A DNA stretch of 64,000 nucleotides from Diploscapter coronatus (GCA_964036155.1 OZ038423.1:33619249-33683248), one strand, 5' to 3'. Shown: positions 50,201-62,689, counted from the first letter of the stretch. The notes: a model not told the origin generated them from the letters alone. Numbers and translations: made by a program.

Positions 50201-53200
50201 ATATTTACATTTATTCTGAGACACTCTTTTCCGAATAAAATGCACAATCATAATGCCGACGATATGCTCTCTTCAAAAGAAATAGTAAGCAATTTAGGAT
50301 TCAAATTTTTCAGAGGAAATATTCTGGATACTGAACAGAAATAGGAAATCTTTCGAGAAATGGCAATTTTCTGCAGGGAAAATCGATAAACTCACGATTT
50401 TGCCATCGAGTTGGTCGAGTGGCAGCGTGTCCGAGACGAGCAACTGGATGTCCTCACACAGCTCCTTCTCGTTGTCCGTGCCCATCAACAGGGTGTACAG
50501 CCAGGGACGGTTCTGCAACATAATGCTTACCTTCTAAATATTAACGGCGCAGAAAGTGCACTACCATCAATATCTGGAGAAAGCGTTTCTCCATCAAGAT
50601 GAATAATTTTTCTGCACCTTTCAATGAAAGAAACTTTTTCTTTATTCTGATATCTAAAAGACAGGAGTGTTCGAAAAAATAGCTTGGAAAAACACCAAAG
50701 AGGAAAGCCATGCTTCTATCATCCTAGATAAATAGCAAGAAGTAATTTATGATGCTTACCGTAACGAACCACATGTCCTCGATGTGCTTGCACATTTTGA
50801 TCATTTCTTCCTCCTTCTCGCCCGGCTCTGCATTCTCGTTGCTCCACAACTTCAGCAACCTGACAAACGCCTCGTACAGTTTGGTTCGACGCTCGAACAG
50901 CTTCTGCAGGCCACTGAAAGATAATCACTTTCACTTCATCATTGAAAAGGGCGACGTTGATTTGTCGCGGCTTCGCATCATGACGAAATAGTGCGCAAAG
51001 TGAGAGCATTTCATCACTCTCCTAGTCCTACAGCCCATTTCGTTTGGTCAGTACAAATCAAAATCGCCAGGAAAAGTTGGAAACAGTTTTATTAATTGTC
51101 ATTCAATCCCAAAATGGGGAATAGCATAGATTTTGCATTTTCAAGTCTTGTATCCAAACATTCACACAATGATTCAGAAAATATGTTACTATAAAGCTTT
51201 TTTTCTATAAAGTACGACACTAACTTGAACCCGATCTGGTCAGTGGCGGCGATCAAATCGAGGAGAACACGGACTTTCTGCGAGGGATTCCAGTTTTGAT
51301 CGATCAAGTGCCTGCAGATCGAGCGGTGCAGAATGTGTCTGCAAATTCATTAAAATACGGTCTGAAGTATTTTTTATTAACTTGTTCATATTGAAAATGC
51401 ATTAGAATTCTGCAATTTCAGAAAATATGTCCAACTCTCTTACATTTTCGAAGGCCATATCTTTTCAAATTTCTGGAATTACAATTTCATATTCTTCCAT
51501 CGAAGAAAAATCTCACCTGTACTCGTTGGCTCCGTTGAAAGGAGGTTTTCCACTTTTGGGGGATTCGCTGATTTCGTTATAGACACTGAAAGCGACGGCG
51601 CCAGCCACGAGCAGTAGCTTGTAGCCTGCAGAGGTGCTCGGCTCAGACAGGCATCTGTTGCAGTGGTCCATCAGCTTTTTGAGCCATTCCACGCGTAGAG
51701 TCGGCTCAAATTTGTCCATGTAAACCATGTAAAGAATATAAAGCAGAAAAATAATGAAATTTTTTTCTTAAATTTCAGCAACTGATTTTCACAACTCTTA
51801 CATGTGGAAGAAAAGTTAATGAGATAGGCGAAAATTTCTCTCAATAATGTAGACTCTTTAATTTGTATTCAACAACCCCTCTGACTGTTACTAAATCAGA
51901 GATTTGACTATTTCGCGGGTAAATTTTTCGCTAAAAGCTACTATTTGTCCTTGTTCTCACTTGCCTTCCTTGCCTTGTTATTCTCGAAATAGTCAAATCC
52001 GTGATTTAGAAAACGCCATTCCTCGTCACAAAATGAGAAATATCTTCAACTAATGTAGCGGGGACATTTTATGATAAGACGTGGAAATTGAAGAAGCTTT
52101 TCATGTTCAAACCTTAGGATCAGTGAGTGCCTTGTATGCAGTCTTCCTGAGGAGTTTTGGGAAGACAGCCTCGTACTTCGTGTCGTCCAGCAGGCTCATC
52201 ACTGTGTTGATTGCTCGATGCCTCACTTCCTCCGCTCCATCGTTCAGCAACTCGATCATTTTATCTGCAAAGAAAAAGAGTGTATGTCGTTGAGCACAAA
52301 CATTTTTGTACGCAACGACCGTTCCCCAAAAATAGTCTTAATTTTCTTGAAGAGCATTAAAAGCCCACTCAAGAGAGTTGCAAGTATTTTTTGCCAAAAG
52401 CGAGTATATCGTCACCAAAGTGAAGAAAATGAAGAAATAGCGCTTGGTAATATTGCACTCGAAGCTTAATCTTCAAAATTGTTCCATATCTTTGTTCTTT
52501 ATTTCTATTCAGATTCAAAAGCGAAGAATGTTTTTATCCATTTTGTCAACTTTTGAACCAACGATAAAGAAAACAAGAAAAATGTTCGTGTTAAACTAAT
52601 TCCACTCATTTATTCTGGCAGAACAGGTCTGACTTACCAGTGATAGCCTCCCTGATTGCAGGATTTTCAGCCAACATCATCCTCGCGTCATGCGCACACT
52701 GCACTCGGATCTTCTTCTCTGTGTCACGGAATCTGAAGGCCACAAAAATAAAGGTTGAAATTTTTAAGCACCTTTACCAAGAAGAATTCGTATTAGAAAT
52801 TTTAAAGAAGATGGTTTTTTTTCTATTTTGAAAGAAATTTTTGGAATGCAAAATCACTTTGGAATAATAACTCAATCATTTTCATAAGTTCTAAAATTCA
52901 TTTTCCCACATTTCGCAACAGTCTAAATTTTTAAAACAAAATCAGTTCTCCCTCTATCGAAAACAAAGTTGCTTAAGATGGAGAATTCGAGTTTTCTCTT
53001 TTAGCATTTCTTCACACTATTTCTTTTAAATCTCATTCACTCGTCTATCTCTAACTATAGAACTCCGCCATTTAGTAATCGCCCATTACTGGCACTATTT
53101 GTTACTATCAGAGATGAAATGTAACCCATATGAATGAATTCAAATCTAGCTGCACCTGTTCATGAACATCTCCCAGGTCTTGTGAGCCTTCTTGAGATTT

Positions 53201-56200
53201 CCCATTTCGAAGCAGACGCCAGGCACGGAGCAGATGCGCGACATGCAGATTGTCACCAGATGGCGGAAGTCTACGCGCTCATTCTGAAGTCACCAACCAT
53301 AAGACCATAGGAACAGCATTGTCAAATCAAAGTGGTCTTTTTTCTCTTCACAGTGAATTTGGTAGTTCGGTTACCAACTCCAATAATAGTGTCGTTGAAT
53401 CTGCTTCTTATTTAGAATCCAATTCCCGAACTCAATTTTATTCTTCTTAGAGAATGAACAACTCACGATGATGTGAGTGGTGCTGCAGAGCAGCTTGATG
53501 AGATGAAAGGAGACCTTGTGCTCGGGATCGCAGCGTACCACCTGAAAATGGAATATCATCATATCAGGTCATATCAAATCCGAGAAGTCTTGCAGCATAC
53601 AAACTTTTTCCCCACTTCTTAAGAAAGTTGAAGATCTAGAGAAGATATTCATAGAAGACTTGGGATTTTTTCATCGCAACTGGTGCGGTGGCCAAATTTT
53701 AAAAAAATGTTAAAAAAAGTTTCAAATCTGATTCATAGGAGAAAATGATAGACGGAAAGGATAGTAAAACTTTAGGCTCATTTCAAATTTCACAGAAATA
53801 ACGAAGAAGAATAATTGTATTTCCATTACACGATTTCAATTATCAAGTCCAGAATTCTAAATTTTGTGAAGAATTTTTTTAACAATAGACTTACATCAAC
53901 AATCAACTCGTATAGAGTATTGAGACTTCTGTCGGTTTTGCTGAAGTTAGAGCCTAGCGGGCAGAATTCCCCAGGCGAAATGGTTTTGTCCTGGTCCTTC
54001 TCCTCGTCGCTCACGTCCTGTTGCAGAGCTGTGCCCAGCACCTTCAAATTTTTCAAATTTAAGGAAGTGGAGATCGACAAAGAAGAAATGCATTTTCAGT
54101 TTTGTCTGAAAACATCACGTTTTGATTGCTCTTTTGGGTGTTTCTTTTGAAATATCTTGAAATTACAGGATTGGAAATGGAAGAAAAATGACGCATTTTA
54201 TACGCGTAAAAACAAACGAGTGCATTTCGAACATTGTTTTACGGAATTTATTTTAAAAAAATAGAGAAAAGAAAGAACGTGTGAAGCAATGAGCAAATTT
54301 GATGTGCACACCTCCTTATTTTTGTGCGTCAGAAAATGCGTAATTTTTCATTTTCGTCAAGTAATCGTCAATCTACAATATTCAAACTCTCGCTGAATCA
54401 TGAAATAAATATTTGTTTAATTCTAAAGCTTCCCAAAATGTTGTCGACTTACATTGATGATCTTCATCCTGAAGTGTTCGGAGTGGTCGATTGCATGAGA
54501 GAGGAGAGTGCGGGCGAGTGCAGCCGCAGTGGAGAGGGCCCTGCCCTGTGGGGGTGGCTGTCGCAGCTGGAAGAAGAACAGGTCGATCAGGCTGAACGGA
54601 CAGAACTCCATTCGAACGATCGTTCGTTTGCATAGCTCTGTCAGGGCGTCCAGCATCTGAATAAGAGAAATCAATATTTGACTGTTCTCTTTTGAGAAAA
54701 TTTGGCAACGAATGTCTTTCAAGAAGAAAGAATACATAGCTATTCTCTTTGATCATTGAACCCTCTTTCCATGTAGATGAATGAGCATTTGTGATACGAT
54801 ATTCTCAGCCTTCTTCGACAAATCAGAAGAAAATACTCAAAACCAATGAATGATCATTATTTTTCAGGAATATTAAGGAAAAAAATCAATGAGAGAAGAA
54901 TCATTCACGATTTTTAATTTCTCTCAAGTAACAAAATTCTTAATGATTTTCCCTACATAGAAAAACTGTTGATGGCATTTTGTGTTATTTTGTAGTTAGA
55001 AAAAATTCTTCCTGCAATCTACAGTAGTCTTCATCTGTCGTACCTTCTTCTGAGTGACAGCGCTGTTGGCCGCCTCGTCCTCGTCCGCTTCATCCTCTTC
55101 ATCGTTGCTCACATCGCGACGAGCTCGCTTCGCTCTCTCAAATTCAGCAATTCTTGAGTATCTTACAAAAAAAATGTTAATTTTATTGTGAATGACAGAC
55201 TATTTGAGACGAGATAAAAGGACCGTCTTTCTTTCTCCCCCTTCTTACGAGTTTCGGATGCGCACTGACGACATTTATTTATTTAGCGATTCTTTTAACT
55301 TTCTTTCGTTTTTAAGAGTAATTATCGATAATTAGCCAATAAATTTGTATAAATATCGATAAAAGCTAATAGTTGGCAAGTGCCTGTTGCGAAAATATCG
55401 TTAATTTCGATGAAAGAGCAGTGGAAAACGAAAAAAATAAATAAAAAAGAATCGACAAACGGACACGAATATCGATAACGTGCATCCGAGGCTCATAAGA
55501 GGGAGGAGAAAGAAACACGCTGCTGTTATTTCGTTTCAAGTTATCGGTCATTTACAATACTCAAATTTGAAAGAATTTCTTGCTATTTCAAAGCAGTTTT
55601 TTCAACTGAAATTTCAAACAAATTTGATTTCTCAGCATTATTCTTTTCTGCGCGATTTCATTCTTATTTCAGGATAGAGCATGACTACAATGGTAATACA
55701 ATTGTTTCCTTCTAAAACTTATGCACTTAAATTCTTAGAGCTTCTTCTGACAACGAACAAGGATGAAATATTCAAATTTCATCTTGCATTCTCCAACCTG
55801 ATTGACGCCAGCAGATACAGATGCATTCGCCTTCGCATTGTCATTGTCCTCGTTCCACTCGGTCTGTCCGCAGATGTAAAACACAGCCTGGAAGAGAGCA
55901 GTGATGCTTCTGGCCTGCGCGTCCTTCTCGTGCGTCTTCCTCTCCGCCGGACTTTTCGCCACAATGCTCTCGGGGAATACCATCGTAATCATCTGCAAGA
56001 TTCAACATTTTCTGATCCAAACTTTCTAGTTATCAACTGAATCTAATGCGAAGTAGCCAAATTTTAAGAAAGTCCAAATTATGTTGTTTTGTAAAATATC
56101 GGATATTTGAGAAAATAATGTAGACAATTATTTTAAACAGTCCTTATATTCCATAAAATAATTTGAAAAAAACTAGTGAATTCTCAATCAAAAACATCTA

Positions 56201-57955
56201 GGAAAATCATTTCGATCGAAAATGGATCGAATTTCAACTTCTTAAAAGAGATATCAAACGTGGAAGCAATTTCCTGATATATCCATTATTAGATATATTA
56301 GGAGAAGAAAAACTTAATTCTCACCTGAACTAGTTTGAGGTAGTGCTGCCTGAGGCGACCGATCCTCGCCCAGTGGCCGATTTCCACCAGACAGTCTTCG
56401 AACATCCACTCGAAATCCGCCTGAAAACATCACGTATTCGGTCAGCTTTGAAAGAATCATCTTCCATCAGAAATTACAACACCATTATTCTATAAACTCC
56501 TGAATGAAGATTGGAACAAAATTATCGATTCGATGAATTATGAATGAAAAAGATCCTATTAAAAAAGCAATTAATTCTACTTTCTTAAAAAGAGGAATCT
56601 TGTATATTCATATTTACAGGAATAAGACCGAACTCGTACATTAGATACCGTGTCAATGTCAAGCGATTCTACTGGTAAATTCTTAACTTCGATGTTAATT
56701 GTGACAAAACTTTCATGAAATCGCTTGACACTGATAAGATTTCAGGGCTTGAATTTTCTCTGATCGTTTTTCCATTAATATGAACACATATATTTATGCA
56801 CAATGGAGAACTATGCGATTCGTCATTCATAGTCTTTGACTAGTGCTATTCTATCTTTTTTCTGCTTTTGACTCTCCTTTTTTATCCCTTTTCTGTTTCC
56901 ACTAAGCTCCATTGTGAAGAAGCATGAGTTAGTTTATGAACAGACTTGCAATTTTCGAAAATTTCGAATCCGCAGGTGTGAGTTTTGATTTGCAAATCTT
57001 TGAATTTGTGCGTTTGACGAACCATGAGATCAGAGATGTTGTTGGGGAAGAGGATGGGCGGATAGGTGAGTCGGTTGAGACTCGCCAGGCTGCACGACAG
57101 GAACAGGATCAGCTGCAAATGAATATGACTTGTTTCAAAAATTAGAAATTAATTCTTATGGATTTTTTTGGATGAGTATCAAATCATTTCGGGCATAGTT
57201 TTCTTTAATTTCACATTATTCGAAAGATCGAATGGAAGAAATTGTCTGTTTTCGAAGAAAGTGTTCGCATTAGAATTAGAACAATGAATGTTACAAGAGG
57301 AAATAAGAAATTATCTCGTGAGAATAGCATTCTTCAAACCAGACGGGGATAAATCTGCAAATTGATTCACAAAGATGCCATATTGAAAGGAAAAAATGTT
57401 ATCGTTCTTTTTTCTCACGAAAAGATGTCATTTTCTTCTGCGAGTTGAACTGAGACGAGTCTGAGATCAGGAGATACTCCAAAGCATACAGACTACTCAA
57501 CACTTTTCATGACGTACCTGGCGATGTTTGGCAGAATGTTGGCGAGTCAGGCCCTGAAGTTTGACGTAGAGGGCCTTGAACTTGTTGTGGTACTGGAGTC
57601 GAGGCTGATTGGACTTGTCACGCGGGTCCTTGCTCTTGCAGACCGGCTGCGGCTCAGCGACTAGCGCCTCGTAGATCGCCTGCAAACAACGATATTTCGA
57701 GATCGCAAACTCCTCATCCTTGCATTTTCACTTTTATTCAAAAGTTGTCATTGAAAACTCCAAAAATAGGAAGCAGGTTCCCTTCAAATTCACAAATTGA
57801 TGGTGGTCTTTGATGAAGTATGCAGGAAACCTAATTCTGTGGCAAACCTTGAGTCGATTAGCTGTTTCATTGTCGTCGATTCCCCGGATGAGCGAAAGAC
57901 AGCCCTCGGGATACGTCACGTTGTCTCCGTCGTGCGACGGCCTTCCTCTCGGCAT
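41268..57955 (-). CDS. pds-5: PDS5-type cohesin-associated HEAT-repeat protein
   Basis: PDS5 binds the cohesin kleisin with WAPL or sororin and controls sister-chromatid cohesion in the nucleus. About 38 short exons on the minus strand give roughly 1,500 residues. The start MPRGRPSHDGDNVTYPEGCL resembles the PDS5 (I/V)TYPxG opening. CFRDTEKKIRVQCAHDARMM with LAENPAIREAIT (about 52730-52630) matches the PDS5 segment FND-IR-C--A---L-NHPELREDIT. LIDQNWNPSQKVRVLLDLIA, FRPEYVLPYTIYLIPH (about 44490-44400) and KKIWILCDVMLQLNERKTRI align with family blocks near the C-terminus. The tail is highly charged and AT-hook/acidic (about 42340-41268), ending DEYGEAELEL. The region after the first exon is divergent. 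CAATTTCAG lies ten bases before the ATG. One intron holds a mariner element. Some exon edges are approximate. Confidence 0.82.
43471..43613. mobile_element. 143-bp MITE in PDS5 intron
   Basis: Ttacgcgaatgtttgcgaac (continuing atgcgcacaac) pairs with gttgtgcgcatgtccgtaga (continuing cttcgcgtaa), a 31-bp imperfect terminal inverted repeat. The interior contains a second inverted pair (tgcggaatt/aattccgca). Confidence 0.75.
48297..49568 (-). mobile_element. Mariner transposon, decayed transposase, in PDS5 intron
   Basis: The element is 1,272 bp, flanked by TA on both sides. Inverted ends are ttaggttgatgcattcctgt on the left and its mirror acaggaatgcatcaacctaa on the right. It lies wholly inside the PDS5 intron between about 49675 and 48174. 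Its transposase reads on the minus strand, the same as the host gene, and its GC content is higher than its surroundings, which suggests a relatively young arrival from another base-composition background. Confidence 0.92.
48374..49422 (-). pseudogene. Mariner transposase with frameshift and in-frame stop
   Basis: A mariner-family DD34D transposase. The N-terminal part from 49422 carries the helix-turn-helix region (HTVRNWFKRFEAHNYSLEDE). Near 49092-49100 the reading shifts by one frame (…TLGVDRQ on one side, GLKKLGKVRKLGRW on the other). In the second frame a TGA at 48958-48956 interrupts just before the first catalytic block TGDEKWIVY. The frame then stays open to 48374, with HDNARPH (second Asp) and CSPDMAPSDYWLF (third Asp). 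These two lesions make this copy non-autonomous, while the terminal repeats remain usable in trans. Confidence 0.9.
51891..52009. mobile_element. 119-bp inverted-repeat element in PDS5 intron
   Basis: Ctaaatcagagatttgacta (then tttcg) pairs with cgaaatagtcaaatccgtga (then tttag). It is non-coding and lies between PDS5 exons. Confidence 0.65.
55229..55516. mobile_element. About 290-bp MITE in PDS5 intron
   Basis: The left end ctttctcccccttcttacga (then gtttcggatgcgcac) pairs imperfectly with gtgcatccgaggctcataag (then agggaggagaaag). Inner sequence repeats cgata/tatcg motifs and an aacgaaa/tttcgtt pair. Confidence 0.65.
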
Positions 57956-58988
57956 TGATTTCTGCTGAAATTGTATAATTTTTAAAACAAGAAAAAAGCG
58001 AAATGTCGAAACAGCCAAAAATAGAGAAATTTCTGAGAAAAAAGAAACATTCATTTTGAAATGAGTTTGTGTAGAAAACTCTGCAGAAAGAGTCGAATTG
58101 GAGACGATTTGTGCCAAAAATGAGAAGTAAGTATTTTCATTTTCTGTACAAATCACTACCGGTCTCGAAAATTAAGAAAAATTGACGGAAAGATGAATTT
58201 TACCGCAAAAATCAATTGACTAGGAAAAATTCAAAGGCGAAAAGTTTCGCGGGCGAGAAGGAGAGTGCGCGAAAGAGAGAAAAAGAAGAGACAGACAGAA
58301 GAGCGAAAAGAGAAAAATTGTGAAAATTCAAGTATAGAGATGCAAGGTTGTGAAGGAAATATTATAGGGGGTAGATCGCGCGGGCTTTCTGACTTAATTC
58401 CTCCCTAGGTTTGGATAACATCAACTTAACTTAGGGAGAACGATCATCAGAAAGAGTCCTTGCGACCTACCCCCAGTATATTTTCTAAGCAAATTTCTAT
58501 TTCCAATATGTAATTAGCTAAAATTTCACCAGTGCGAAATTATATCGTAACCATTAATTCACTCGTGCGACCTACTCCCCATAATTAAGTTTCGTCTGAC
58601 GAAAGTGCTCCCTAGTTCTGCGTTAATTCATGTATTTCGTCATTCATCATGTTTTTTTCTTTCTTGATACATTAGAATGGGGTACCGTATTGTCGTGATC
58701 AGATATTATTTTCCCTTCAATTCATGCTAATTTTTGAGATCTTCAAAATCACTAAAGTTTCTGAAATAAACAATCGAATCTGTATGGTGACAATTATATT
58801 GCATAAAACGTGAATAAAAGAAAGATAACAACTTTTTGAAAATCAATTTCCTTTCTGCAAACACCTATAATTTATTTAAAAGCATATTTTAAGGTTCACA
58901 TACGTAAAATACAAATGGAATAATGTAGGTGCATTTGAAATCATGAACAATTATTATCAATAATAATTTTATTTTGAAATTATATATC
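57956..58988. other. Intergenic region between PDS5 and the 3' end of the receptor gene
   Basis: It contains the presumed PDS5 promoter. A purine-rich tract (about 58245-58320, gagagagaaaaagaagagac) and the MITE at 58361-58484 lie here. No coding region was recognised. Confidence 0.55.
58361..58484. mobile_element. 124-bp MITE with 'gggggtagatcgc' ends
   Basis: Ttatagggggtagatcgcgc (then gggctttctgac) pairs with tcagaaagagtccttgcgac (then ctacccccagtata). A further partial copy of the same terminus lies at about 58565-58590 in opposite orientation (gtgcgacctactccccata), and a related right half at 5130-5185. Confidence 0.65.
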
Positions 58989-61900
58989 TTAAATTCCAGC
59001 TGATACAAGCTTAGGGTTGCTAGGAATAACTTTCTTGAACATTGGCTCTATTTTATTTGATGCAATAACTTTTCGCTTCTGAAATGAATAAAAAATTCTT
59101 TCTTTTGATAACGCACCTTTAACAGTCCTCGAATTAAGAAATATAGAGTGATCATTTGGATGTATGGCCCATTTATGTATAGAAAAGTTGATATGCGCTG
59201 AAATTACAACATTATTAATTAATCGATATAAATTCATATAAATCCTATTAATGAAATTCTTACATACCATGGTATAGCTAGAAATATTTCGTAGGAATTC
59301 AGCAAACGAAGTTAACTTTAATCGATCAGAGAAGAATGTTAGATAACCTCGCAATGAGTCAATGAAAACGAGATCATTTGTCACAACTTCGCATATCAAC
59401 TGAAAACATCTAATAATCATTTTCAAAAATGTAATTTAAAAAGAAAACGTTAAATAAATTATGCATTCCTTACATGTGAAATTAGACATCTATTTAATCT
59501 CCGTTCAGCTTGCCTTACATGGGCGCTAAGAGTTTTGTATGCACTAAATCGTCGCCTTAGATAGATGAAAGATTTTATGGCAATCAATGTTTGAATAAAA
59601 CTCGATAGTAAAACTAATATAGCCCGATAATGATTCTGAAATGTAATAATATGTTATAATGATGAATAGTATTATTCTAAGCACCATCAAGAAAATAGCC
59701 CAATTTAACAAATTTGATGGCTTATATTGTATTTCAGTAACGATTAGATAAAATGTCGGATACAGAATAAGCGAAACATCAAACATGAATCCTAGTAGTA
59801 CGTACATAACAAACAATGCATAAAATAATATTTTCAGCTTCTTAGTGGTACATTCATTCGGGCTTCTAAAAACAATTAACAGCTATATATACAACAGAAT
59901 TAATCAAGAATAACATTGAAAATGCTCTTGCTCTATAGATGGCCATGATCGATGAAATCAATTTTGTGACCATATTCAACCATACTATCGATACATTGAA
60001 TACATCTTTCAGCATCTAAAATAGGTTTCTAGAATATTTGTGTTAAAAGGAAAAAGTAAGTAAAAATATATACATTGATAAAACTATCCGTCTTACAACA
60101 AGCTCCTTTGATTATGTTATATAAGCTTATAAACGTCTAAATAGGATTGATTATATTTTTTACAGAAAATATCTTAAGACGGAGTCTTTCTAAGACTCGA
60201 ATAACCTATAGAGGGGGACTGCATTAGGACAAAAGTCCTTCTACTGGGATATGGCCCATATGGATGGATAGCCCTTTGGTCACTGATCACAAAAATTAGG
60301 TTTTTAGGTCCCGCCCCCTTTTGTATGCGTGGCCACGCCCACTTGCAATTTTGCCACATAGACAAAAGCATGGTCGCCAGAAGGGACAAAGAAAACTTTT
60401 TTGCTATAAAAGATTTTCGAACAATTTAAAGAGAATGATCATCTGTGGACTCTAACGCTTCTCCTCATATATAATTTGTAAGGGTGAAACCACTTGATAG
60501 GGGTAGGAGGGGTCCCAAAGTGAAAATAGGTGTTACACGCACTGATATTTTTTGCACAAAATCGGCCGTACTGAACAATTTCCTTAATGGGCATCACGTA
60601 GAATCATTTTAAAAATATTTTCTATTGAGTTTGAAATGTTTTAGGCAAAAAATTTGGTCAAAAATAGGTGGACCGTTGGGGTATTGATGCTGTCGAAGTT
60701 GTTTGACCAAAAAATCGAATTTTCAATTTTGAGGGTTAAACCCCACAATATGTATACCATTTGATAGAGCTCATCAAGCTGAGCAACTTTTGTGAAGACA
60801 CTTTGGGTCTAGCTATAATGGTATGCGTGGTATAGAGGTTTGAATGGGTCAGACACACGAAAATGACAAAAATATTCAAAAATTCCTAACTTTTGTAAAA
60901 TCAAACGAATTCAAAAAATCTTTTCGGAATATAGTAGATTAAGGGCAATACTTCATTTTTGCTTCCTAGAGTACCGTGCTATCACTTTAACATGCTACCA
61001 TATGGGTCCATGGTATACCACCCATATGGTACCCGAGTGATACTATACCAAAATGGGTATCAAGCAACTCGAAATTGACTGGAGAGTAATATTCAAGTCC
61101 ATTTCTGCCAAATACAGCAAGTGGTTTCATTATACCATCATAGTAATTGGTTATAACCATCTACTGAAAATGACCAAAATGGGGGTAACTTCAAATGACC
61201 ATAAAAGACGATAGACTAATCCCTTTTTCAAGCGGTTTTCAGCATATTATTCAGTTCGATAAGAGTTTTCATTTGGTATATAACATTATGGATATTTGTC
61301 ACCAAATGGTAACTTGGCCATATGGGTCGTTACCATTTGGTACCATACCATATTTGGTATTGTTCGACTCCAAATTGAATAGGAATAAATAATAGACGTC
61401 TCTAGCTTCAATTTGAGCCTAAATTTTGGTAGACTACCTTTGAAAATATTCTCGTATCATTTTCTTGAAAATTGACATTAAATTTTGGTTTTTGAGGTAC
61501 CACTCCCATACCATAACAGATAACCATGAGGTGTCTTTACAAAAGTTGCTCAGTTTTTCGAGCTCTATCGATTGGTATACATATTATGGGGTTTAACCCT
61601 CAAAATTGAAAATTCGATTTTTTGGTCAAACAACTTCGACAGCATCAATACCCCAACGGTCCACCTATTTTTGACCAAATTTTTTGCCTAAAACATTTCA
61701 AACTCAATAGAAAATATTTTTAAAATGATTCTACGTGATGCCCATTAAGGAAATTGTTCAGTACGGCCGATTTTGTGCAAAAAATATCAGTGCGTGTAAC
61801 ACCTATTTTCACTTTGGGACCCCTCCTACCCCTATCAAGTGGTTTCACCCTTACAAATTATATATGAGGAGAAGCGTTAGAGTCCACAGATGATCATTCT

Positions 61901-62586
61901 CTTTAAATTGTTCGAAAATCTTTTATAGCAAAAAAGTTTTCTTTGTACCATCTAACGAGCATTTTTCATCGAAATCCAAAATTTTCAAATTAGCATAGCT
62001 CCGCCCACTTTTGGAGGCGGGGCCTAAAAACTTTATTTTTGTGATCAGTGATCAAAGGGCTATCCACTCATATAGGGCATAACCTGGTAGGAGGACTTTT
62101 GTCCAAATGCAGTCTTTTGCTCGAGTCTTAAAAAGACTCCGTCTTAATAAAGTTGAAATCTTACAAATATCCAATTGAAGACGAAGTAAAATACTTTCAT
62201 TATGATTAGTATCAAAACTAATCTTTCAAAATTATTAAATCTTCCAGTCTTTTTAATCAAACGAAAAATAATAGAAAAGCCAATCAACAAAAGAAATAGC
62301 ATAATGAATAATAAAAAAATAAGTACTAGGTTATTAAATGATAGCGCTAAATTTATCAACTAAAAGGGTTTAAATTTTCTCATATAATTACTATCACCTC
62401 TTGGAATATTGGGAGAGGTAAAACATTTCCAAATAACGACTATTGCATAGAAATACGAGTTTGATGTTGTAAAAACTAAAATAATATCATTTACCAAATT
62501 CAAGAAATGAAAAACCAACTTTTACAGAGTTCCGTATAATTTTCTGGATACTCAATTTCATCACACTGATATAAAGTCGTCAGCAT
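58989..62586 (-). CDS. Serpentine (7TM) chemoreceptor-like protein
   Basis: Ten exons on the minus strand (62586-62526, 62475-62398, 62346-62165, 60136-60074, 60015-59915, 59865-59685, 59635-59474, 59399-59268, 59197-59117, 59078-58989) join in phase to give 376 residues, a usual length for nematode chemoreceptors. The N-terminus has a glycosylation site (NYT). Membrane segments include LVLIFLLFIMLFLLLIGFSI, ERLVLILIIMKVFYFVF, VWLNMVTKLISSIMAIYRAR (end of TM3, arginine-rich like DRY), LFYALFVMYVLLGFMFDV, ILVLLSSFIQTLIAIKSFIY and FLYINGPYIQMITLYFLI. The tail is basic (KKRKVIASNK). Specific family unknown; a sensory role is inferred. Intron 3 is enlarged to 2.0 kb by the palindromic element. 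The exon 6/7 intron of only about 49 bp could also be read through. Confidence 0.72.
60178..62143. mobile_element. TTAA-flanked, nearly palindromic 2-kb element
   Basis: TTAA lies at 60174-60177 and 62144-62147. The ends gacggagtctttctaagact and its mirror agtcttaaaaagactccgtc are inverted and are themselves small hairpins. The arms (about 60178-60800 and 61540-62143) are nearly identical reverse complements, best over about 60405-60770 against 61558-61925. The loop of about 750 bp repeats accatatggg/cccatatggt motifs. No transposase is present. It lies inside the 62164-60137 intron of the receptor gene. The TTAA target resembles the piggyBac group, but this is only inferred. Confidence 0.85.
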
Positions 62587-62689
62587 CTCATAAAACAACT
62601 TTTCAATAATCTTACTCTCGAGTCTAGACTATATGTTCAAAATAAAGAACTTGCTGAAAAAATTGTACGTTATCATTAAACTTATTTAG

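Noticed and set aside
56656..56733. 12-bp perfect inverted repeat (tgtcaagcgatt / aatcgcttgaca)
   Set aside because: Too short and too isolated to call an element, with no target duplication seen.
62144..62359. 71-codon frame as an independent small membrane protein
   Set aside because: Its apparent start is a TTG inside an intron. Splicing at TTTAG|CGC (62346) and TTT|GTAAGA (62165) places it as exon 3 of the receptor gene.
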